Source of the DNA: Luteimonas kalidii
GTDB taxonomy: Bacteria; Pseudomonadota; Gammaproteobacteria; Xanthomonadales; Xanthomonadaceae
Length of the DNA: 64,000 nt
Direction of reading: 5' to 3'
NCBI RefSeq assembly: GCF_029887935.1
Contig: NZ_JARXRO010000013.1
Coordinates: 62,001-126,000 of the forward strand
Of the stretch, positions 11,124 to 18,389 are shown piece by piece. The notes under the pieces are model-generated. The model was given only the letters and a program-made list of their open reading frames with translations. It did not search any database and was not told where the DNA came from. How positions within the stretch are numbered: the first letter of the stretch is position 1; every line of letters starts with the position of its first letter. Both the position numbers and the translations under genes were made by a program.

Positions 11124-11837
11124 ATGATCGAGATCCTGCATGCCGACGCGCACCTGGCGGTGGTCGACAAGCCCGCCGGGCTGATGGTGCACGACAGCGC
11201 GCTGGCGCGCGGCGAGCACGATTTTCTCGCCGATCGCCTGCGCGAACAGTTCCAGCGCCAGGTGCTGCTGGTGCATCGGCTCGACCGCGCCACCAGCGGC
11301 TGCCTGCTGCTGGCCTTCGATCGCGAGACCGCGGGCGCGCTCGGTCGCGCGGTGATGGCCGGCGAGCTGCACAAGGACTACCTGGCCGTGTGCCGCGGCT
11401 GGCCGGAGCCGGCCTTCACCATCGACCATCCGCTCGACGGCGGCCCGGGCAAGCCGCTGAAGAAACCGGCCGTGACCCGGTTCGAACGGCTGGCGACCTG
11501 CGAACTGGAGCTGCCGTCGGCGGGCTTTCCGACCTCGCGCTACGCGCTGCTGCGTGCGAGCCCCGTCACCGGCCGCTTCCGCCAGATCCGCCGCCACCTC
11601 AAGCACGCCTCGCACCACCTCATCGGCGACACCAGCCACGGTGACGGGCGCCACAACCGGCATTTCCGCATGCTCGGCATCCACCGCATGCTGCTGCACG
11701 CGCAGCGGCTGCGCTTCGTGCATCCGGCCAGCGGGGCGCCGATGCAGGTGGAGGCGCCGCCGGATGCCGAACTGGTCCGCGCGCTGGCGCTGTTCCCCGT
11801 CGCCCCGCGCGCGCCGGACGAATCAGCCGCCGGCTGA
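11124..11837 (+). CDS. truC: tRNA pseudouridine synthase, TruC-like (RluA family)
   Basis: This enzyme isomerises uridine to pseudouridine in RNA. The 237-residue protein has the RluA-family order without an S4 domain: ILHADAHLAVVDKPAGLMVH at the N-terminus, the catalytic motif HRLDRATSGCLL with the essential Asp, HKDYLAVCRG, and RFRQIRRHLKHASHHLIGD near the C-terminus. The latter, together with the insert GDGRHNRHF, is characteristic of TruC, which modifies U65 of tRNAs, rather than RluA or RluC. Its last 15 bases overlap the 3' end of the convergent DUF2059 gene. The preceding 210 bases contain no convincing gene. Confidence 0.88.
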   Translation: MIEILHADAHLAVVDKPAGLMVHDSALARGEHDFLADRLREQFQRQVLLVHRLDRATSGCLLLAFDRETAGALGRAVMAGELHKDYLAVCRGWPEPAFTIDHPLDGGPGKPLKKPAVTRFERLATCELELPSAGFPTSRYALLRASPVTGRFRQIRRHLKHASHHLIGDTSHGDGRHNRHFRMLGIHRMLLHAQRLRFVHPASGAPMQVEAPPDAELVRALALFPVAPRAPDESAAG

Positions 11838-12332
11838 GACCTCGGCAGCGATCTCGCGCTGCAGCTGCTCCAGCATCGGCACCACCAGCCGCTGCATCGC
11901 GTCCATCGTGTGCTGCATCAGTGCCGGCATCTTCTCGATCATGCGCTGGCCGGCGGGTGTTTCGTAGAAGGCGATGATCGCGTCGATATCCTCGGCGCTG
12001 AAGGTGCGGCGGTAGATGTCGCGGTAGATGGGCTCGAGGTTCTCCCATGCCAGCGCCTGGCGCACCGCGCCGGCCGATCGCGCGAGGATCGCCTCCATGC
12101 GCTCGCGCTGCGCCTCGTCGAGTGCCTGGCCGTCCACCAGCTGCGCCACCATCTGACGTTGCGAGGCTTCGATCTGCGGCAGCATCGCATCGAGCATCTG
12201 GCGCGCGCGGGTCACCTCCAGCAGGCGGTCGATGCGTGCATTGTCGAGCGGAGTCTCCGCGGCGCCGGCGGGTGCGCCGATGCACGGCGCGAGCAGCATC
12301 AGGACGGCGAGCAGCAGGGTTCTGTGCGACAT
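11823..12332 (-). CDS. DUF2059 domain secreted protein
   Basis: The 169-residue protein has a Sec signal peptide (LLLAVLMLLAPCIGAPAGAAE) and a helical body with RIDRLLEVTRARQMLDAML and FSAEDIDAIIAFYETPAGQR, then MIEKMPALMQHTMDAMQ. The FYETPxGQRMxxKxP motif is the DUF2059 hallmark. These are periplasmic proteins of unknown function. ATG at 12332 directly precedes the signal peptide. The frame happens to stay open far upstream, into the antisense of neighbouring genes and the frameshifted TonB receptor, so automatic calling may wrongly join the two. The 3' end overlaps the convergent truC by 15 bases; the gene is divergent from arfB. Confidence 0.88.
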   Translation of the reverse strand: MSHRTLLLAVLMLLAPCIGAPAGAAETPLDNARIDRLLEVTRARQMLDAMLPQIEASQRQMVAQLVDGQALDEAQRERMEAILARSAGAVRQALAWENLEPIYRDIYRRTFSAEDIDAIIAFYETPAGQRMIEKMPALMQHTMDAMQRLVVPMLEQLQREIAAEVSAGG

Positions 12333-12405
12333 TTGGGCGGTCCTGTCCGGTGGCATCCGGCCCAAGTGTAGATGCCGCGCAGGCGATCCCACCCACTTCA
12401 CCACC

Positions 12406-12810
12406 ATGGCCATCGAGATTCCCGAGAGCGAGATCGTCGAACGCTTCGTCCGCGCCAGCGGTGCGGGCGGGCAGAACGTCAACAAGGTCGCGACCGCGGT
12501 CGAGCTGCGCTTCGACGTGGCAGGCTCGCCGTCGCTGCCCGAGCCGGTGCGCGCGCGGCTGCTGGCCCGGCGCGACCGTCGCCTGACCGACGAGGGCGTG
12601 CTGGTGATCCAGGCCCAGCGCTTCCGCACCCAGGAACGCAACCGCCAGGATGCGCGCGAGCGGCTGCAGGCCTTCGTCGAGGCCGGCCTGCGCGCGCCGG
12701 TGCCGCGCATCGCCACCCGGCCCACGCGTGGCGCGAAGGAGCGGCGCCTGGGCGAGAAGCGTCTGCGTAGTACGATCAAGCAGTCGCGCACCCGCCGCGA
12801 CTGGGACTGA
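12406..12810 (+). CDS. arfB: Alternative ribosome-rescue factor ArfB (YaeJ), peptidyl-tRNA hydrolase
   Basis: ArfB enters stalled ribosomes lacking a stop codon and hydrolyses peptidyl-tRNA. The 134-residue protein has the catalytic GGQ at residues 21-23 in RASGAGGQNVNKVATAVEL, and a very basic C-terminal tail (KERRLGEKRLRSTIKQSRTRR) that in this family inserts into the empty mRNA channel. It lacks the codon-recognition domains of RF1/RF2, and its size matches ArfB (about 140). ATG at 12406 is the first start before the conserved IPESEI segment; longer upstream starts overlap the divergent DUF2059 gene. The acyltransferase gene follows after 32 bases and may be co-transcribed. Confidence 0.93.
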   Translation: MAIEIPESEIVERFVRASGAGGQNVNKVATAVELRFDVAGSPSLPEPVRARLLARRDRRLTDEGVLVIQAQRFRTQERNRQDARERLQAFVEAGLRAPVPRIATRPTRGAKERRLGEKRLRSTIKQSRTRRDWD

Positions 12811-12842
12811 ACACGCGGGCACGGCCAGGGCGTGGGAGGCGC

Positions 12843-13445
12843 ATGACCGCAGGCTACGACGTGGTGCCGCCGCTGCCGCCGAACGTGCCGCGCGTGCGGC
12901 CCAACGCCTTCACCCGCTGGCTGGGGCGCACGATCCTGCGCGCGGGCGGCTGGCACGTGGCGGGGACGCTGCCGGACCTGCCGAAACTGGTGCTGATCGC
13001 TGCACCGCATTCGTCCAACTGGGATGGCGTATGGGGGTTCGCCGCCAAGCTCGCGCTCGGCTTCGAGGTGCGGGTGCTGGGCAAGGCCCAGCTGTTCTGG
13101 TGGCCGCTGGGGCCGCTGCTGCGCAGGCTCGGCGTGATCCCGATCGACCGCAGCGCGCCGCAGGGCACGGTGGGCCAGGTGGTGGACATGATCCGCGCCA
13201 GCGAGCGCGTCTGGTACGCGCTCGCGCCCGAAGGCACGCGCAAGCGCGTGGAGCGCTGGAAGAGCGGCTTCTGGAAGATCGCGCACGAGGCGCAGGTGCC
13301 GATCCTGCCGGCCTACTTCCACTATCCCGACAGGCGCATCGGCATCGGCCCGCTGTTCCACACCACCGGCGACATGGACGCCGACATCGCCGCGCTGCGC
13401 GCCTGGTACGCGCCCTGGGTGGGCAAGCACCGCGGAACGGTGTGA
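12843..13445 (+). CDS. 1-acyl-sn-glycerol-3-phosphate acyltransferase family protein
   Basis: A 200-residue membrane-associated PlsC-fold acyltransferase. Motif I is HSSNWD (the HX4D catalytic pair) after LVLIAAP. The substrate-binding motif is EGTRKRVERWKSGFWKIA, and VPILPAYFHYPDRRIGIGP forms the last conserved strand. This subfamily, with the pattern APEGTRKxVxxWKxGF, is common in proteobacteria; its acceptor is uncertain and may not be lysophosphatidic acid. Together with the PlsC-like gene at 40758 the window holds two acyltransferases of this superfamily. It lies just after arfB and convergent with the TonB receptor gene. Confidence 0.85.
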   Translation: MTAGYDVVPPLPPNVPRVRPNAFTRWLGRTILRAGGWHVAGTLPDLPKLVLIAAPHSSNWDGVWGFAAKLALGFEVRVLGKAQLFWWPLGPLLRRLGVIPIDRSAPQGTVGQVVDMIRASERVWYALAPEGTRKRVERWKSGFWKIAHEAQVPILPAYFHYPDRRIGIGPLFHTTGDMDADIAALRAWYAPWVGKHRGTV

Positions 13446-13500
13446 CCCGTGCCTCCCGGCGGCGCGGCCGGCCTGCCGCGCACCGGCCGGCGCGCCCGGC

Positions 13501-16500
13501 TCATAGCGCGCTGCCGCCGAACTTGTGGGTGAACTGCAGGTAGAAACTGCGACCTTCGGTGTCGAACCAGGAGATGTCGTAGTACGGGTACGAGGTGTAG
13601 GTCGGATCGGCGGGCGGCATCTCGTCGGTGAGTTGACCACCGACAGCGAGAGGCGCGAGTGGTCGCTGAAGCGGTAGCCGACGTTGGCCGTATAGCGGTA
13701 GGTGGCCTCGATCCACGGGCCCGGATCGCCTTCCTCCCAGACCTCGTCGTAGGACCAGCCGTTGGGCAGGCTGCCCAGGCGCCGGCCCTGCAACGAGGCG
13801 CTCCACGCATTCTTCTCCCAGCCCGCGAGCAGGCTGGCCTTGGTGCGGGGAATGTCGTAGCCGCTGTTGACCGCGAACTGGTCGACCACCGCCTCGTCCG
13901 GATACTCCTGGATCTCGTGGCGATCGACCCAGGTGTAGCCGGCGTTGAGCCGGAACAGGCCGACCGGCGTGTCGAAACGCAGGTTCGAGGCGGCGTCGAC
14001 GCCCTGGGTGCGCTCGCGCGCGATGTTGATCGGGTTCACGTGCACGCCGTAGATGCTGCCGTCGACCGAACGCGTGATCCGCGCCAGCATGTCGACGCAG
14101 GTGGCGGAGTCCGGGTCGGCGCCGTTCAGGCCGAGGCGGCAGTCGCGCTCCCAGCGCATCACTTCGTTGGCGCGCAGGTCCTGCACCTGGTTGCGCATGT
14201 CGATGCTGAACCAGTCGAGCGAGACGTCCCAGTTCGCGGTCGGCGACCACACGAGGCCGGCGGTCCAGGAATCGCTGGTCTCCGGCTCCAGGTCGCGGTT
14301 GCCGACGCGGCTGCGGATGATCCCTTCATCGCCCCAGCTGCAGTCGTCGTAGCTCTCGGCGTCCGGTTCCTGGGTGTCGCAGCGGTAGAAGTCGGTGACC
14401 GAGGTCTCGTCGTTGCCCGGGCCCGTGAACACGTAGTGCAGGTCCGGCGCGCGGAACGCGGTGCCGTAGGAGCCGCGCACCAGCAGGCTGTCGATCGGAC
14501 GCCACTCCAGGCCGGCGCTCCAGGTGAACTTGTTCGGGTCGCGGCCGGCGAAGCGGTACTGGTCGAAGCGGCCGGCCACGCTCAGGTTCAGCGTCTCGTG
14601 CAGCGGCATGCGCAGCTCGCCGGCGAGTGCCCAGCGGTTGCGGCTGCCGGCGCCGTCGGAATCCTTCCAGCTGTAGTAGTAGTACTGCGTCGCCAGCGGA
14701 TCGGGCTTGAGGTCGTACGACTGGCGACCGAGTTCGGCGGTGGCGGCGAAGCCCGCGGCGCCGCCGGGCAGCGTGAACAGTTCGGCGTTGGTGAGCGTGA
14801 ACGAGGCGGTCTGGGTATCGGACTCGGGGTGGTAGGTGGTGCGGGCGAAGATGCTGTCGTACTCGGCGCGGGTGAGCGGGGTATACATGCGCTCGTACGG
14901 CGCATCGAAGACCGGGTAGCCGTCTTCGTCCACACCAAGCTGCGGGCCGAGAAAGAGATCGTTGGCGCGCGCGGCGACGATCTGCGGCCAGCTGATCTCG
15001 GCCCGGTACTGCGAATGCCCCAGCGCCGCCTCGTAGTCCCACGCCTCGCCCAGCCGCCCGGCCAGGCCGGTGGTGACGCTGAAGGTCTTCTGCACGGTGT
15101 TGACCATGCCGTTGCGCAGGCCGCCCATCTCCTCGAGCGTGAACTGGCGCTGCCAGTACTCGAGCTGCTCGGTGTTGCGGTTGTAGAAGTAGTCCCACTC
15201 GGTGCCGTCGGCGGTCATCAGCGCCCAGCTGCGCGGCGCGCGGAACAGCGACACCTCGTGTCGGCCCGCCTGCACGTCGGCGAACCAGCGCAGGCCGCCG
15301 GCGAAGTCGTAGTTGAGCGAGGCGTAGGTGTTGATGCCCTCGCGCTCGCTGATCATGGTGCGGTAGGCCACGGCGCGGTCGCTGCCGCAGTAGTTGCCGT
15401 AGTTGCGCCGTTCGGCGTAGTGCATCGTGCCCTCGTTGAGGTGCGAAAGCGCGTTGCAGGTGTCTTCGCCCGGGTCGATGTAGTCGTCCCACCAGTCGGT
15501 GATCAGGAAGTTGCGCGGCGGATAGCCGTAGCGCTCCGGGTTCGGCGCGTCGTAGCTGGAATCCTGCTGCGCGCGCTGGAAGCCCCACAGCGGCTGCTGG
15601 TTGCGGTATTCGGCGCCGAACACCGCGCTGAAGGCCCCGCGCGACAGGCCGCCGGACACGTTGAGCCGGAAACTCTCGGCATCGCCGCGCTCGGTCTGGC
15701 CGAACCGGTAGTCGAGGGTGATGCCGTCGGCCTCCTTCTTCAGGATGAAGTTGACCACGCCCGAGATCGCATCCGAGCCGTAGATCGCCGACGCGCTGCC
15801 GGTCAGCACCTCGATGCGGTCGATCATGCCAAGCGGGATGCTGGAGATGTCGGTGAAGTTGCTGCGGCCGCCGAAGGGCATCGGGAAGTCGGCGATGCGG
15901 CGGCCGTTGACCAGCACCAGGGTGTGGTTGGGCCCGAGGCCGCGCAGGTCCACCTGCTGCGCGCCGGGCGAGAAGTCGGCGCCGCCGGCCGACTGCTGGC
16001 TCTGGGTCTCGCCGCCGTTCTGGGTCAGCGACTGCAGCACGTCGGGCACGCTGGTGAACCCGCCCGCGCGGATGGTCTCGGCGGTGATCACCGTGATCGG
16101 CGCCGGACCCTCCACCTGGGCGCGCGGAATGCGTGAGCCGGTGACCTGCACCGTCTCCAGTTCGGCCACCGGCGGCGCGGGTTCGGGCGCGGGCGGCGGC
16201 GCGGGCGCGGCGACCGGCGCCGCCGCCGGGCTGGCCTGCGCCAGCATGTCCTGTCGCACCACCACCACCGCGCCGGAAGCGTCGCGCCGCGCGGCGAAGC
16301 CGCTGCCGCGCAGCAGCCGGTCCAGCGCCTGTTCCGCCGGCAGCCCGCGCACGCCGGCGGTGTGCACGCCGCGCAGCTGGTCGGCGCGATACACCAGCTG
16401 GGTGCCCGACTGCCGCGCCCAGGCATCGAGCGCGGCGGCGAGATCGCCCGCGGCGATGTCCACGCCACCGGGCACGGGCGCCTGGGCGTGGGCGGCGAGC

Positions 16501-16592
16501 GCCGCGGAACAGGCGAGGACGAGCAGCAACTGGCGCAGCGGGCGAGACGGTGTCAAGGCGGTTCCCCAGGCGGCGCGCGAATCGCGCCCCAT
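13501..16592 (-). CDS. TonB-dependent receptor with STN signalling domain (frameshift near 3' end)
   Basis: An outer-membrane active transporter. A signal peptide (residues about 18-37) is followed by an STN domain (DIAAGDLAAALDAWARQSG, about 45-112) used for transmembrane signalling to FecR. An Ala/Pro linker, the TonB box region, a plug domain (VQVTGSRIPRAQVEGPAPIT; GPNHTLVLVNGRRIAD) and a large barrel follow. The last ~44 codons (LTDEMPPADPTYTSYPYYD...LQFTHKFGGSAL) lie in another frame. The frame changes at 13631/13632, where one base is missing after the AAC codon of SVVN; restoring one C gives SVVNLTDEMPP and a 1030-residue protein. This may be a real inactivating change or a sequence error. 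It is co-oriented with FecR (43-base gap). The substrate is unknown. Confidence 0.88.
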
Positions 16593-16635
16593 GTCAGGTC
16601 ATGACGAACGAGCCGCGCAAATCCCCCGCTGCCGC

Positions 16636-17709
16636 TCAGGGGCTGTGCAGCACGATGCGGTCGCGGGCGTACTCGGCGCGCACCGGGAAGCCCTGCTCGA
16701 GCAGCCGCACGAAGCCTTCGGCGTTCTCCCAGCGGAAGCTGCCGCCGATGCGCAGGTCGCCGACGGCGGCGTCGCCGATCACGATCTTGCGCGCGTTGTA
16801 GCGGTTGAACTCGTCCGCGGCCTCGGCCAGCGGCGTGTCCTGGAACACCAGCAGGCCGCTGCGCCAGTCGACCAGGCGCGCGGCCTCGGCCAGCGGCATC
16901 GAACGCACCAGCACCCCGTCGCGCCGCGCCAGCGCCACGCTGCCGGCCGGCAGCAGCGCCGCCGGCCGCGGCTCGCCGTCGACCGGGTCCGATTCCAGCC
17001 GCACCGTGCCCTCGGTGACCACCACGCGCAGATCGGCGCCGTCGCGGCGCACCGAGAAGCGCGTGCCCACGGCCACCACCCGGCGCGCGCCGGCCTCGAC
17101 CACGAACGGCCGGTCGGGATCGCGCGCGGCCTCGAAGAAGGCCTCGCCGCGGGTCAGGTCGATGCGCCGTTCGCGCCGCGACAGGCGCACATCGATGCGG
17201 CTGTCGCTGGCCAGCGTGGTGCGCGAGCCGTCGGCCAGCGGCACCGTGCGCACGCTGCCCAGGGCACTGGCGTGCGAGGCTGCATCGACCGGCGCGAACG
17301 CGTACCACCCCCAGCCCAGCGCCAGCGCGCAGGCGGCGACGCTGGCCACGGCCGCGACGGCGAGCCGGCGGCCGGTGCCGCTGCGCGGGCGCATGCGTGG
17401 TGCGAACACCAGCTCCGCGGGACCGGGTGCGGCCACGCCGCTGCCCGCGACCGCCCACGCGCCGCGCGGCGGAGGCCCGTCGCCGCGCCAGCCCGCGCCC
17501 AGTGCCTGCAGCCGGCCGGCTTCAGTCCACGCCGCTTCCAGCCGCAGGAACGCGACCCGGTGCGCCACCGCTTCCCCCAGCCACGCCTGCAGCGCGGACT
17601 CGTCCGCCGCCTGCCAGCCCGCCGCGTCGCGACGCGCCAGCCAGTCGGCGGCGATGCGTTCGATGTCGTCGGCCGCGGGCACGGGTTCAGTCCGACTGCC
17701 GCTGTCCAT
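16636..17709 (-). CDS. FecR-type anti-sigma regulator
   Basis: An inner-membrane protein relaying the signal from the TonB receptor's STN domain to the FecI-type sigma factor. The 357-residue protein has an N-terminal cytoplasmic FecR_N/DUF4880 part (IERIAADWLARRDAAGW...LQAWL, RVAFLRLEAAW), one membrane segment (about 115-138), and a periplasmic FecR domain (VRTVPLADGSRTTLASDSRI, RRIDLTRGEAFFEAARDPDRPFVV). The C-terminal part (DEFNRYNARKIVIGD...LRIGGSFRWENAEGF) is the STN-like region seen in this family. ATG at 17709 is chosen; it overlaps the sigma factor's 3' end by 23 bases, which suggests translational coupling. The 5'-extended start at 17745 adds a Trp/Thr stretch without family features. 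Confidence 0.92.
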   Translation of the reverse strand: MDSGSRTEPVPAADDIERIAADWLARRDAAGWQAADESALQAWLGEAVAHRVAFLRLEAAWTEAGRLQALGAGWRGDGPPPRGAWAVAGSGVAAPGPAELVFAPRMRPRSGTGRRLAVAAVASVAACALALGWGWYAFAPVDAASHASALGSVRTVPLADGSRTTLASDSRIDVRLSRRERRIDLTRGEAFFEAARDPDRPFVVEAGARRVVAVGTRFSVRRDGADLRVVVTEGTVRLESDPVDGEPRPAALLPAGSVALARRDGVLVRSMPLAEAARLVDWRSGLLVFQDTPLAEAADEFNRYNARKIVIGDAAVGDLRIGGSFRWENAEGFVRLLEQGFPVRAEYARDRIVLHSP

Positions 17710-18283
17710 CGAGGTCCACGTCCACCTCCATGTCCGCACCGGCATCGCGCGTGCGGGTCGCGCGCGCCTCTGCGTCGCCGCCGTAGAAAGACCCGGCGAG
17801 CAGGCGCGTGCCCTTGGCGATGTGTTTTTCCACGGTCTTCTCGCTGATTCCGAGCCGCTGCGCGACCTCGCGCTGCGACAGGTGTTCGACGCGCCGCAGC
17901 CACACCACCTCGCGGCACCGGTCCGGCAGCCGGTCGAAGGCGTCGGCCAGGCGCCGCAGCAGCTGGCGTCCGCCGCACCACCGTTCCGGCGACATCTCGT
18001 CTATCAGGACGTGCAAGGGCTCGAAATCACCCACCGGCTCGATCGACACCACCTTGCCGCGCCGCGCGCGGTCGGCCAGCAGGTGGCGCGCGGTGGCGAA
18101 CAGGAACGCGCGCGGCTGCTGCGGCAGCGCCTTGCCGGCGGCCTCGTACACCCGCGCGTACACCTCCTGGCGCAGGTCGCGCGCCTCGTCGCGGCTGGGT
18201 GCGGAGCGGACGAGGAACTGCATCAGCGGCGCCTCGTGGACGAGGATCTCGCGGATGAACCAGTCGTCCAGCGGCGTCGGCAT
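17687..18283 (-). CDS. FecI-type ECF RNA polymerase sigma factor
   Basis: A 198-residue ECF sigma factor expected to drive the neighbouring TonB receptor operon when released by FecR. Region 2 is visible as DEARDLRQEVYARVYEAAGK...PRAFLFATARHLLADRARR, and region 4 as LPDRCREVVWLRRVEHLSQREVAQRLGISEKTVEKHIAKG, a clear helix-turn-helix. The C-terminal extension is acidic. Possible starts are ATG 18283 (MPTPLDDWF, chosen because family homology begins there), ATG 18295 and an upstream start at 18340. The gene order sigma-FecR-receptor is the classical Fec-like cell-surface signalling unit. It is divergent from the cyanophycinase-isoaspartyl peptidase gene, with about 100 bases between starts. Confidence 0.92.
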   Translation of the reverse strand: MPTPLDDWFIREILVHEAPLMQFLVRSAPSRDEARDLRQEVYARVYEAAGKALPQQPRAFLFATARHLLADRARRGKVVSIEPVGDFEPLHVLIDEMSPERWCGGRQLLRRLADAFDRLPDRCREVVWLRRVEHLSQREVAQRLGISEKTVEKHIAKGTRLLAGSFYGGDAEARATRTRDAGADMEVDVDLDGQRQSD

Positions 18284-18389
18284 GGGCGGCACCATAGCCG
18301 ATCGCGGGCCGCGGTTGCCGCGCGGGGGATTTGCCGCCACTGTTCGTCCTCTTCCCGCACGGGCCCGCGAACGGGACGAAGGACGCCGG

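Noticed and set aside
13659..16136. 825-codon plus-strand frame opposite the TonB receptor
   Set aside because: No domain; the receptor's signal peptide, STN and plug motifs lie on the minus strand.
11823..16592. Single 1589-codon frame joining the TonB receptor and the DUF2059 protein
   Set aside because: It arises from the frameshift at 13631 and crosses antisense of arfB and an acyltransferase gene; the DUF2059 part has its own start and signal peptide at 12332.
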